This document shows positions 8,168 to 15,523 of a DNA stretch of 40,112 nucleotides, in pieces (the stretch's first letter is position 1; each line of letters opens with the position of its first letter). Below the pieces are notes generated by a model that had not been told where the DNA came from, made no database searches, and saw nothing but the letters and a program-made list of their open reading frames with translations. Made by a program: the position numbers and the translations under genes. The stretch is from an uncultured Clostridia bacterium (GTDB lineage Bacteria; Bacillota; Clostridia; Christensenellales; Borkfalkiaceae). The DNA lies in NCBI GenBank assembly GCA_934247225.1, contig CAKQJE010000022.1, positions 1-40,112 of the forward strand. Direction: 5' to 3'.

Positions 8168-10318
8168 ATGCAGGACGTCGTTGACAGAATAAAAAAATAC
8201 AAACAACTTTTTTCCATAACGAGCGAGGAGCTTTCCAAGCGCAGCGGAATTCCTCTCGGAACGCTTAACAAAATACTTTCGTCCTCGACGAAAAGTATAA
8301 AAACGGAGACCTTGGCGGCGATAGCCAAAGGGCTTGACGTGAGCGTGAACGACCTTGTGGGGAGAGAGAAGAAGCAGGAGATTTATTCGCGCGCGAGCGT
8401 CGATCCGATTTTCTCTTATTGCCGCGTGGCGGCGGTCACGCCCGAGCTTAAAGTCGGGAACGTGGAGGCAAACGCGCAGAGCGTTCTGGACGCGCTCGAA
8501 ACTTACTCTTTAAAGAGGGTTAAGGTTCTCGTTTTCCCCGAGCTTACTTTGTCGGGCTATACGGCGGGCGATTTGTTTTACATGGACGCCCTTCTTCGTT
8601 CGTGTGAAAAATACCTTGTAAAAATCGTGGATTATTCGATAAACTACGACACGCTTCTTTTTGTCGGAACGCCGCTTAGGAGAGACGGTAAACTTTATAA
8701 TTGCGCCGTCGCGATATGTCATGGAAAACTTCTCGGCGTTGTTCCGAAAACTTATCTCCCCTCGTATAACGAGTTTTACGAAAAGAGGCAGTTCGCTTCC
8801 TTTACCGAGGACGACGGAACGATAACTATCAACGGAAAGGAATATCCGTTCGGCTCGAAACTTATTTTCAGAAACAGAAATTTCCCCGAAATGAAAGTCG
8901 CGGCGGAGATTTGCGAGGATCTCTGGGCGGTGTCTTCGCCGTCCGAAAAACACGCGGTAAACGGCGCGAACATCGTCGTCAATCTTTCCGCGAGCGACGA
9001 GCTTATCGGAAAAGCCGAATACAGGAGAAATCTTTGTTCGATGCAGTCGGCGAAGTGCGTTTGCGCTTACGCTTATGCGGACGCGGGGAACGGCGAATCT
9101 TCGACCGATATGGTCTTTTCGGGGCATAATCTCATAGCCGAAAACGGTAAAATTTTGTCCGAAAGCGCGGTTTTCGGAGACGGCGTTGCCGTTGCGGACG
9201 TCGATCTCGGCTTCCTCGAATACGAAAGAACCAAACTTTTCAATTACGACTATCCGACGGATAAGGGATACAGATTTATCGACTTTTCCGTTATCATAAA
9301 CACAGACAGAGCCGAAAGGGCGTACGACAAAACGCCTTTCGTTCCCGCGGACAAAACCGAACTCGACAAGCGCGCCGAACTTATTACGGATATGCAGGCG
9401 GAGGGGCTTTTGCGCAGGGTCAGACACACTTCGGCGAAAACTCTCGTCATCGGCGTTTCGGGCGGCTTGGACAGTACGCTCGCGCTTCTTGTCGCGGTTA
9501 AGGCTATGGACAAGCTCGGCAGAAAGAGGAAAGACGTTATCGCCGTGAGTATGCCGTGCTTCGGAACGACGGAGAGAACGAAAAGCAACGCCGAGCTTTT
9601 AGCCGAGCAGACGGGCGTTACTTTTAAGGAAATCGACATAAGCGAGTCGGTAAGAAGCCATTTCAAAGATATAAATCAGGACGAAAAAGTCACGGACGTA
9701 ACCTACGAAAACTCACAGGCGAGAGAACGCACGCAAGTTTTAATGGATATAGCCAACAAAACGGGCGGACTCGTCGTGGGAACGGGCGATTTGTCCGAAC
9801 TTGCGCTCGGCTGGGCGACCTATAACGGCGACCATATGTCTATGTACGGCGTCAATTGCTCCGTGCCGAAAACTCTCGTGAGATATCTCATCGGATATTT
9901 TGCCGAAAACAGTAAGGGTAAAACGAAAAAGGTTCTCGAAGATATCCTCGCAACGCCCGTAAGCCCCGAGCTTATCCCCGCGGAAAACGGCGAAATAAAG
10001 CAGAAAACGGAGGATATCGTCGGACCTTACGTTCTTCACGATTTTTTCCTTTATCATTTTATGCGTTCGGGTTTTGCTCCCGCTAAAATCTTTAAAATCG
10101 CGGAAAAGACTTTCGAAGACGATTTCGACTCCGCAACCGTTTACAAATGGCTCGAAATCTTCGTTAAGAGATTTTTCGCTCAGCAGTTTAAGCGTTCTTG
10201 TCTTCCGGACGGCGTAAAGGTCGGTTCGGTCGCGCTTTCCCCGAGAGGAGACTTGCGTATGCCGAGCGATTGCAGCGCGGACGTTTTCCTTAAAGACCTT
10301 CGCCGCGTTAAGCCGTAA
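8168..10318 (+). CDS. nadE: glutamine-dependent NAD+ synthetase with N-terminal XRE-type helix-turn-helix
   Basis: The last step of NAD synthesis: amidation of nicotinic acid adenine dinucleotide using glutamine-derived ammonia. The 716-residue protein has three parts. Residues 1 to about 68 form a Cro/C1-type helix-turn-helix (TSEELSKRSGIPLGTLNKILSSSTK..ETLAAIAKGLDV). Residues of about 80-350 are a nitrilase-fold glutaminase with the E125 (FPELTLSGY), K194 (PKTYLP) and C249 (EICEDLW) triad. The synthetase domain has PP-loop SGGLDS at about 431-436 and GTGDLSELALGW. The usual bacterial enzyme (about 640 residues) lacks the DNA-binding head. The start is set by GAGGAAGG before ATG 8168 and by the promoter position. 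The fusion suggests direct coupling of NAD synthesis to transcription, which is inference. Confidence 0.95.
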   Translation: MQDVVDRIKKYKQLFSITSEELSKRSGIPLGTLNKILSSSTKSIKTETLAAIAKGLDVSVNDLVGREKKQEIYSRASVDPIFSYCRVAAVTPELKVGNVEANAQSVLDALETYSLKRVKVLVFPELTLSGYTAGDLFYMDALLRSCEKYLVKIVDYSINYDTLLFVGTPLRRDGKLYNCAVAICHGKLLGVVPKTYLPSYNEFYEKRQFASFTEDDGTITINGKEYPFGSKLIFRNRNFPEMKVAAEICEDLWAVSSPSEKHAVNGANIVVNLSASDELIGKAEYRRNLCSMQSAKCVCAYAYADAGNGESSTDMVFSGHNLIAENGKILSESAVFGDGVAVADVDLGFLEYERTKLFNYDYPTDKGYRFIDFSVIINTDRAERAYDKTPFVPADKTELDKRAELITDMQAEGLLRRVRHTSAKTLVIGVSGGLDSTLALLVAVKAMDKLGRKRKDVIAVSMPCFGTTERTKSNAELLAEQTGVTFKEIDISESVRSHFKDINQDEKVTDVTYENSQARERTQVLMDIANKTGGLVVGTGDLSELALGWATYNGDHMSMYGVNCSVPKTLVRYLIGYFAENSKGKTKKVLEDILATPVSPELIPAENGEIKQKTEDIVGPYVLHDFFLYHFMRSGFAPAKIFKIAEKTFEDDFDSATVYKWLEIFVKRFFAQQFKRSCLPDGVKVGSVALSPRGDLRMPSDCSADVFLKDLRRVKP

Positions 10319-10337
10319 TATTTCATAAATATCGCGA

Positions 10338-10380
10338 TAATCGACTTATAGAAGGGTTTTTACTCTTTAATCTATCGACA
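10338..10380. repeat. dispersed repeat containing TAATCGACTTATAG (copy 3)
   Basis: Exact 14-mer followed by AAGGGTTTTTACTC and TTTAATCTATCGA. Copy 4 at 23695 continues ACGGGTTTTTGCTG and TTTATTCGATCTGA. Part of it can fold back (TCGA..TATAG against CTATCGA). Confidence 0.55.
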
Positions 10381-10390
10381 GTTTAATACG

Positions 10391-10425
10391 AAAAACCGTA
10401 TAATCCGACGTTATACGGTTTTTTC
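10391..10425 (+). terminator. intrinsic terminator after nadE
   Basis: Stem AAAAACCGTATAA / TTATACGGTTTTT with loop TCCGACG, ending in a T run. It lies 73 bp after the nadE stop. Between it and 10523 I see no gene. Confidence 0.88.
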
Positions 10426-10522
10426 TTTATGCGTATGATTATTCGTGCGCTTGCGTATTTCGGGCGAAGGGAAGTTTTGCATAGCACACTTGAAACCGCT
10501 GTATTATATAAAAAAATAAACA

Positions 10523-10548
10523 GTTAATCGATATTTGTATAGATTAAC
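10523..10548. promoter_or_regulatory. possible operator upstream of the sipW cluster promoter
   Basis: Inverted repeat GTTAATC (10523-10529) / GATTAAC (10542-10548), with 12 bp between the arms, ending 13 bp upstream of the -35 box. It is placed like an activator or repressor site; the binding protein is unknown. Confidence 0.4.
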
Positions 10549-10560
10549 GGTAATTTTTTA

Positions 10561-10589
10561 TTGACAAGGTGAAAGATTCGTGTTATAAT
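10561..10589 (+). promoter_or_regulatory. consensus sigma-A promoter of the sipW/TasA-like cluster
   Basis: TTGACA (10561-10566), exactly 17 nt, TATAAT (10584-10589): a perfect consensus promoter. It produces a leader of about 100 nt before the first gene, containing short hairpins such as ACTTCGGGT and CGGTCGGCTTACCG close to the ribosome site. Confidence 0.88.
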
Positions 10590-10694
10590 GCTGTCAAGAA
10601 TACTCGGATAGTGGGCAAATTCTGTCTGTTCAACCTGTCTATTCAATAAAACTTCGGGTTAAAACGGTCGGCTTACCGTTCGGAGGAAGTAAGA

Positions 10695-11249
10695 ATGAGA
10701 AAAAAAGTAGGATATATTCTGACAATAGCCGTTGTCGCAATGACGGTAATAGGCGTGTTGTTATGGTTCAACATCAAAGGCGACGGCAATCTGAAAGATA
10801 AAACGACGGTTACATTCGGCGGCGAAACGACCAAGACGTTAAAAGCGGAAATAGCGGGATTTTATCCCGGAAAATCTGCCGATTACACGATAGAAATATC
10901 GGATAAAAACGCGGCGGATTACAACGTTTCGCTCGTTTTCAGAAAGAACGAGGACGTCGAACCCGAGAAAAACACTCTCGGAAATTATGTAACCGTGCGT
11001 ATCGTTGCGGGAGACGTGACGTTTGAAAAAAATCTTAACGAGCTTTTCGGCGGAGAAACGATAAATCTCGGAAGAAATTCGCAAAAAATCACGATAACTT
11101 ACACGATGCCGCTTGAAATCGGCAACGAAGCTCAGGGCGCGGAAGCGAGATTTTTCATCGACCTTACCGTTTCGGAGGAAGGCGATTCGGGTTCGGTAAA
11201 AGATTCGGTAAAGGAAAATCCGAACGCTTCGTCGCTTATAAATCGTTAA
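10695..11249 (+). CDS. membrane-anchored TasA-like extracellular protein
   Basis: A 184-residue protein with one N-terminal membrane segment (VGYILTIAVVAMTVIGVLLWF) and an extracellular part predicted to be a beta sandwich. The block FYPGKSADYTIEISDKNAADYNVSL and the TMPLEIGNEAQGAEARFFIDLTV segment resemble corresponding strands in the TasA-like domains of the downstream proteins (for example VELPAAAGNDYQG). It lacks their cleavable GTYA motif, so it should stay anchored. It precedes the SipW-type peptidase by 16 nt, the place occupied by tapA in the Bacillus tapA-sipW-tasA operon, although no sequence homology to TapA is visible. GGAGGAAG precedes the ATG. The role as a matrix-fibre anchor or assembly factor is inference. 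Confidence 0.65.
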   Translation: MRKKVGYILTIAVVAMTVIGVLLWFNIKGDGNLKDKTTVTFGGETTKTLKAEIAGFYPGKSADYTIEISDKNAADYNVSLVFRKNEDVEPEKNTLGNYVTVRIVAGDVTFEKNLNELFGGETINLGRNSQKITITYTMPLEIGNEAQGAEARFFIDLTVSEEGDSGSVKDSVKENPNASSLINR

Positions 11250-11265
11250 AAAGGGGGAGTAAAAA

Positions 11266-12135
11266 ATGTCAGACAATCCGACGCAAAACAAAGACGGCGG
11301 AGTAATCGGCGGAGATTCCAAACAGGAGAAAATAAAGAAAATTCTTCGCATAGCGGGCGACGTGCTGCTCGGCTTATTGCTTGTTTTCGCCGCGTTCGTG
11401 CTTATGGTTACGATAACCGCGAAAAAGGATACTGACGGAACTTCAAAAGTGTTCGGCTATAAGCTTTATTTCGTAAAATCGGGGTCGATGGAAAAATGCG
11501 AATACGTCGACGTAAGCAGCTATAAAATCAAAAGCATACCCGTTAAATCCTGCATATTCGTGTCTGCCGTTCCCGAGGACGAAGCCGAGCTTAAAGAATG
11601 GTACAAAACCGTTAAAATCGGCGACGTACTCACGTTCAGATACTCTTACGACGGCGGCAAACAGGAAACGATAACCCACCGCGTCGTTAAAATCGACGAA
11701 AAGGGCGACGGTTTCGTGTTCACGCTTCGCGGCGACAACAGAAACTCCGAGGAAGGCGTTCTCGATCAGGTTATCGACACGACGGTTGCGGAAAATCTCA
11801 ATTACATAATCGGCAGAGTAACGGGGCAAAGTTACCTTCTCGGTCTTTTGGTTTACGCGTTCAAACAGCCCGTGGGGATTATTCTTCTTATAATCGTTCC
11901 GTGCATGATAATAATCGTGTTTCAGGTTATGCGTATCGTGAAAGTTATCGGCGAGGAAAAGAAAGAGAAATCGAACGAGAAGGAACTTAAACAAAAGAGC
12001 GAGATCGAGGAGCTTAAACGCCAGATAGAAATGCTTAAACAAAGCACTGTCGCAAACGGAAGCGAAGGGGCTGGCGGAAACGAAGGCTCAGACGGCGGAA
12101 CGGAACCCCCGCAGAGTACCGAAACGGACGAGTAA
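11266..12135 (+). CDS. sipW: SipW-type (ER/archaeal-type) signal peptidase I
   Basis: Membrane serine protease removing signal peptides from TasA-like substrates. The KSGSME box gives nucleophile S74. The second catalytic residue is His138 (ITHRVVKI), where typical bacterial SPase I has Lys; this Ser-His pair defines the SipW/ER type. RGDNRN at 155-160 is the third conserved box. Membrane segments lie at about 28-51 and 190-224. The protein is 289 residues, longer than Bacillus SipW. It carries an insertion after SGSMEKCEY and a cytosolic C-terminal tail with a Lys/Glu coiled coil (about 228-262) and a Gly/Ser/Glu end. It is 16 nt from the preceding gene with an AAGGGGGAG site. The neighbouring genes encode five proteins with the matching signal peptide class. 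Confidence 0.93.
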   Translation: MSDNPTQNKDGGVIGGDSKQEKIKKILRIAGDVLLGLLLVFAAFVLMVTITAKKDTDGTSKVFGYKLYFVKSGSMEKCEYVDVSSYKIKSIPVKSCIFVSAVPEDEAELKEWYKTVKIGDVLTFRYSYDGGKQETITHRVVKIDEKGDGFVFTLRGDNRNSEEGVLDQVIDTTVAENLNYIIGRVTGQSYLLGLLVYAFKQPVGIILLIIVPCMIIIVFQVMRIVKVIGEEKKEKSNEKELKQKSEIEELKRQIEMLKQSTVANGSEGAGGNEGSDGGTEPPQSTETDE

Positions 12136-12157
12136 ACGTAAACAACTTACGGCGGCG

Positions 12158-12186
12158 TTATTTTATATGGCGTTATGTTATATAAT
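12158..12186 (+). promoter_or_regulatory. possible internal promoter before the 12352 gene
   Basis: TTATTT (12158-12163), 17 nt, TATAAT (12181-12186). It lies just after sipW and upstream of the twin-hairpin element. Confidence 0.4.
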
Positions 12187-12260
12187 GATGAAGCATTATG
12201 TGAAAACGTAACGGCGGCAATCGTTCGTTCGAAAAATCGCCGATAAGGCAAACTAAAAAA

Positions 12261-12317
12261 AGAAGAGGATCCTCTTCTTTGCTTACCGCGTAAGCAAAGA
12301 AAGACCTTTTATAAGCA
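12261..12317 (+). ncRNA. twin-hairpin leader element, copy 1
   Basis: An 18-bp perfect palindrome AGAAGAGGATCCTCTTCT (12261-12278) is followed without a gap by a hairpin TTGCTTAC-CGC-GTAAGCAA (12279-12297), then AGAAAGACCTT. The same architecture with the same spacing recurs at 19955-20010, with two compensatory pair changes in the second stem. It lies 54 bp before the next start codon, so it may act in the mRNA leader; a DNA-binding role of the palindrome is the alternative. Confidence 0.5.
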
Positions 12318-12351
12318 AAAAATACTGCAAATACTGCAAAAGGAGATAAAA

Positions 12352-13047
12352 ATGTACGTTTTGATTATTGTGTTCATTGTATGCACGCTTTTAATCGGCT
12401 TGTTCTGCGTCGGCGTTGTCAGCCGCGACATAGTCGATGAAACGCGCGAAAACAAGAAGAAGGCGAAAGCCGCGGATGCGGAAGCGGAAGCCGAAACCTG
12501 CGCTACGGACAGCGAAGCGGAAGAACTTCCCGCCGAACCCGTTACGTTGCCTTTGTCAGATCCCGTATATCCCGTCGAAACGGGAGACGATTTGCCCGTT
12601 GCGGGCAGCGACGGAAAAGTCGCGTTTTCCACGGGTTCCAAAACGTTGGACGAGAAATATCTCGAACTTTCCGCGGAATATAAAGGCTATTACGACGACG
12701 TGGTACGCTGCGCAAACACCGTAGAGGGCAGCAAGCGTTATAAAAACGCGGCATACGAAGAGTATAAAGTCGGCAAAAACCGTCTTGTTCGTCTTAAAAT
12801 CCGTAAAGACACGGTAATTTGCGAATTCGTCATTCCCAATCTCGAATTCAAAAATTACATAAGCGGCAACAAAGTTTCCGTAAAGCAGGCGCCCGCAACT
12901 ATAAAGGTTACGGACGAAGCCTCGCTTGCCGCTGTTAAGGACAGTATCGGAATTGCGGTTAAGGCGATCGAAGAAGAAAAGACATATAAAAAAGAACAGG
13001 CAAAACTTCGCCGCAGACAGAAAAGAGAAGCCGAAAAGGCAGAATAA
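12352..13047 (+). CDS. single-pass membrane protein of unknown function in the sipW cluster
   Basis: The 231-residue protein has an N-terminal membrane segment (MYVLIIVFIVCTLLIGLFCVG) and an acidic Ala/Glu-rich linker (about 35-85). A compact domain at about 100-200 contains YKGYYDDVVRCANTVEGSKRYKNAAYEEYKVGK and RLVRLKIRKDTVICEFVIPN. A basic, coiled-coil C-terminus (KTYKKEQAKLRRRQKREAEKAE) follows. The central domain pattern (structured helix, then KGVK/R-like and a strand pair) recalls an uncharacterised domain repeated in other Clostridia envelope proteins, but I cannot name it. AAAGGAG precedes the ATG. No SipW-type signal is present, so it is more likely a partner in the membrane than a secreted fibre subunit. 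Confidence 0.65.
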   Translation: MYVLIIVFIVCTLLIGLFCVGVVSRDIVDETRENKKKAKAADAEAEAETCATDSEAEELPAEPVTLPLSDPVYPVETGDDLPVAGSDGKVAFSTGSKTLDEKYLELSAEYKGYYDDVVRCANTVEGSKRYKNAAYEEYKVGKNRLVRLKIRKDTVICEFVIPNLEFKNYISGNKVSVKQAPATIKVTDEASLAAVKDSIGIAVKAIEEEKTYKKEQAKLRRRQKREAEKAE

Positions 13048-13228
13048 GCCGATTAAGGAAAGTCTTAAAGAACTTAAATTTTTGCCGAACGCGAAAAATC
13101 CGTTCCGCAATGGCATAATTTAAGCTTGCGGCGACTAATATAATCTGTAAATAATTTTGGTTTTATCGGATTTGGTTCTTCCTTGCCCTCGCTCTTTGTA
13201 GAAGAGGAAGAAAGGAACAATAGAAAGC

Positions 13229-13252
13229 ATTCTCCCTTTGGAGAAGGTGGAT
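13229..13252. repeat. dispersed CCTTCTCCAAAGGGAGAAGG-type repeat, left copy
   Basis: CATTCTCCCTTTGGAGAAGG and a few flanking bases are the reverse complement of the block at 23598-23619 (CACCTTCTCCAAAGGGAGAA). A companion word GACGGAAGAGGACA at 13534-13547 is the inverse of TCCTCTTCCGTC found three times near 23562-23900. The copies on the two sides of the surface-protein array thus point in opposite directions. Confidence 0.6.
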
Positions 13253-13280
13253 AACGTCAAGCGAAAGCAATGCAAGTACG

Positions 13281-13386
13281 GTTTGGCGGCATATTAGCCG
13301 CTTAATTCTTCGTTCTTTCCGCGGCTTGTATTTGTATACTAACCCGCGGAAACGCCTTGCCTTAAACAGCTACTATGCCGCCAAAC
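13281..13386 (+). ncRNA. nested inverted-repeat structure in the 640-bp gap, candidate structured RNA
   Basis: Outer arms GTTTGGCGGCATATTAG (13281-13297) and CTACTATGCCGCCAAAC (13370-13386) pair over 17 bp with one mismatch. Inside, TTCCGCGG (13317-13324) pairs with CCGCGGAA (13344-13351). The left arm can alternatively form a local hairpin GCGGC-ATATTA-GCCGC, so two mutually exclusive folds exist. No coding potential is seen in 13048-13687. The structure could be an RNA or a small inverted-repeat mobile element. Confidence 0.4.
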
Positions 13387-13520
13387 TCCAAAGACCTTAA
13401 ATCCATATTTTTCGATGATTTTTGGGGAAGGCGAACGCGATTGTATACACATACTATAAGTGAGCATTTCACGAAAAGCGCGAAAAAGATGCCTTTAAGG
13501 CGTGCTTTCACTGCTTTTGC

Positions 13521-13549
13521 TTGACGTTTAGCCGACGGAAGAGGACAAT
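13521..13549 (+). promoter_or_regulatory. possible promoter of the TasA-like array
   Basis: TTGACG (13521-13526), 17 nt, GACAAT (13544-13549), about 140 bp upstream of the 13688 gene. Downstream of it a short imperfect direct repeat (GGACAAT..ATATATAAA) is present. Confidence 0.4.
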
Positions 13550-13687
13550 TCCAAATATATAAAGGACAATATATATAAATAACCTTACAACACGATTTCG
13601 TCGCGGTCGGGCTTAAAAACCAAAATTTTTTAAAGTTTAACCGCGAGGATATAAATTTAAAAAAATCTTAAAAAGGAGGGCATACAA

Positions 13688-14320
13688 ATGGGAAAACGCA
13701 GGAGAACGCTTCTGATTGCGGCAATGAGTATAATGCTGAGCGTCGCCATGTTGATTGCGGGTACTTACGCCCTTTTCAGCGACAGCGTATCGGTTGAAAA
13801 TCATCTTATCGCAGGAACGTTGAAAGTGAACCTCGTGCGTACGAAGCTGGAACAGAGAAAACTTGATTCGAGCGGCGTCGTGAGAAATTTTGCGGCGGAC
13901 GAAACGGAAGAAGACTTCACGCATTCCACATCGAAAAACATTTTCGGTATGGGAAACAGTGAACTCATCGCTCCCTCGTCGAGCTATAAAGCCACGATGC
14001 GGATAACGAACGGCGGCAACGTCGCATTCGATTATTACGTCAGAATCAGGATCGGCACCACCGGAGACAAACAATCGGACGAGAATTTGTGCAAGCAGGT
14101 TAAAGTTATCGTCAACGACGATACCGAAAACGCAAAGTATTTATCCGAATGTACCGACGGTCTGACTGTTCTTACGGGCAGAGTTGCGGCAAGCGGAAGT
14201 CAAGCCGTGTTCAGCATTAAACTTGTTTTCGAAAACCGAAGCGACAACAACGACGCCCAATCGGAAAAGGCTTGGTTCGATTTAATCGTCGAAGCCGTTC
14301 AGGCAACCGACGGTAACTGA
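13688..14320 (+). CDS. TasA/CalY-like secreted protein with SipW-type signal peptide
   Basis: A 210-residue secreted protein. Residues 1-28 form a SipW-cognate signal peptide: basic start (MGKRRR), hydrophobic core, then AGTYA with expected cleavage after A28 and the following LFSDS. The mature part starts with the typical VENHLIAGTLKVNL strand. It continues with a beta-rich domain containing YKATMRITNGGNVAFDYYVRIRI and ends KAWFDLIVEAVQATDGN, the standard closing strand of the TasA/camelysin fold. TasA proteins polymerise into biofilm matrix fibres in Bacillus. It is the smallest member here and consists of the TasA-like domain alone, so it could be the main fibre subunit (inference). A strong AAAGGAGGG ribosome site precedes it. 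Confidence 0.85.
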   Translation: MGKRRRTLLIAAMSIMLSVAMLIAGTYALFSDSVSVENHLIAGTLKVNLVRTKLEQRKLDSSGVVRNFAADETEEDFTHSTSKNIFGMGNSELIAPSSSYKATMRITNGGNVAFDYYVRIRIGTTGDKQSDENLCKQVKVIVNDDTENAKYLSECTDGLTVLTGRVAASGSQAVFSIKLVFENRSDNNDAQSEKAWFDLIVEAVQATDGN

Positions 14321-14372
14321 AATCCCGAGCTGAAAAAAGTATTTTTAAGGATTCAAAAAAGGAGAACAAAAA

Positions 14373-15455
14373 ATGAAAAGTTCAAAAAGAAATATTATCG
14401 TTTCGGCGATAATGGTAATCGCGCTCTGCTTCGGCGTTATGGTCGGCGGAACGTATGCGTGGTTCACGGACACGGTGAGCAGTAACGTATGCAAAGTAGA
14501 GTCCGGAACGCTCAAAGTAGATCTCGAAATGCAGAAAGACGACGAAACGTGGGTTTCCGCCAAAGGCGAAACTTTGATGTTTAAAGTAAACGGTGTAACT
14601 CCCGCAGTCGGAACTCCCATTTTGTGGGAACCCGGTTGTACATATAAGCTTCCCGCGCTTCGCGTTGTCAACAAGGGTACTCTTGCTCTTAAATATAAGG
14701 TTGTCATCAACGGTATAAACGGCGACGCTAAGCTCAACGAAGTGATCGTCTGGACTATCGGCGCAAACGCTCTTACCGCAGACGTCAAACTTCTTCCGGG
14801 CGAGAACAAGGAGTTCACTATCTCGGGTCATATGCTCGAAACCGCAGGCAACGAATATCAGGGTTTGTCTATCGACGGTATCGGTATAACCGTACTTGCA
14901 ACTCAGGTAAGCCACGAAATCGACAGTAACGACAACACTTATGACGATAACGCAAAATATCCCGAAATCGAGCCGGTTATCTTTAAAGGCGGCGAACATA
15001 TCGTTGACTTTAACAGCAAAGCGGACGGAGATTGGGGCGTTATTCAGGCTGAGGACGGCGCAGTCGTTACGATAAAAGGCGACGTTGAAGCAATCGAAAG
15101 TAAAGATCATTATGCGATGGCTGTTTTTGCTTACGGCGCAGGAACGATCGTAAAGATCGAGGGCGGATATTTCACTCAGGAAATCACCGGTTCCGATAAT
15201 CAATACGATCTGATTTATGCCGACGGAGGCGCTCAGATCGAAATCACCGGCGGTACGTTCAAGATCGGCGGCGGAGATCCTAAGTGGACGCTTAACTGCA
15301 AAGACAACAGCGGCTCGGTTATCACCGTTAAAGGCGGCACGTTCTACAAGTTCGATCCTTCTGCTCCGAGAGAGGGTCAGGCAGAAGAAGTTGTAGTACC
15401 CGAAGGATACAAGGTAGTTCGTAACGGCGACTGGTATACCGTCGTTGCTGCATAA
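14373..15455 (+). CDS. TasA-like/beta-helix surface protein, member 1 (360 residues)
   Basis: Signal peptide of SipW type, with cleavage expected after A29 in GGTYA and followed by WFTDT. Residues of about 30-186 form a TasA-like domain (CKVESGTLKVDLEM ... GNEYQGLSIDGIGITVLATQ). From about 195 a right-handed beta-helix-like region follows, with regular strands such as GAVVTIKGDVEAI, GTIVKIEGGYF, GAQIEITGGTF and SVITVKGGTF. It ends in the cap-like EGYKVVRNGDWYTVVAA found in the paralogues. It should be exported and processed by the neighbouring SipW. The first 239 nt are nearly identical to those of the next gene (about five differences), showing recent duplication or gene conversion. AAAAAGGAG precedes the ATG. 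Confidence 0.8.
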   Translation: MKSSKRNIIVSAIMVIALCFGVMVGGTYAWFTDTVSSNVCKVESGTLKVDLEMQKDDETWVSAKGETLMFKVNGVTPAVGTPILWEPGCTYKLPALRVVNKGTLALKYKVVINGINGDAKLNEVIVWTIGANALTADVKLLPGENKEFTISGHMLETAGNEYQGLSIDGIGITVLATQVSHEIDSNDNTYDDNAKYPEIEPVIFKGGEHIVDFNSKADGDWGVIQAEDGAVVTIKGDVEAIESKDHYAMAVFAYGAGTIVKIEGGYFTQEITGSDNQYDLIYADGGAQIEITGGTFKIGGGDPKWTLNCKDNSGSVITVKGGTFYKFDPSAPREGQAEEVVVPEGYKVVRNGDWYTVVAA

Positions 15456-15523
15456 CAAAAGATTTTCACCGATAAAAAACGGTAAAAAAATTCAAATGTA
15501 ACATAATTGACAGGAGAATAAAA

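Noticed and set aside
8510..9427. Long minus-strand open frame opposite nadE
   Set aside because: It is a shadow of the conserved nadE frame, with a low-complexity Arg/Phe/Val-rich translation and no ribosome site.
10596..10694. Possible c-di-GMP riboswitch in the leader of the sipW cluster
   Set aside because: The GEMM-I core and tetraloop receptor elements are not recognisable; only short hairpins are present.
14382..15458. Long minus-strand frames opposite the TasA-like genes (also about 15533-16984 and 20509-22362)
   Set aside because: They mirror the codon bias of genuine beta-repeat genes on the other strand; no start signals or domains.
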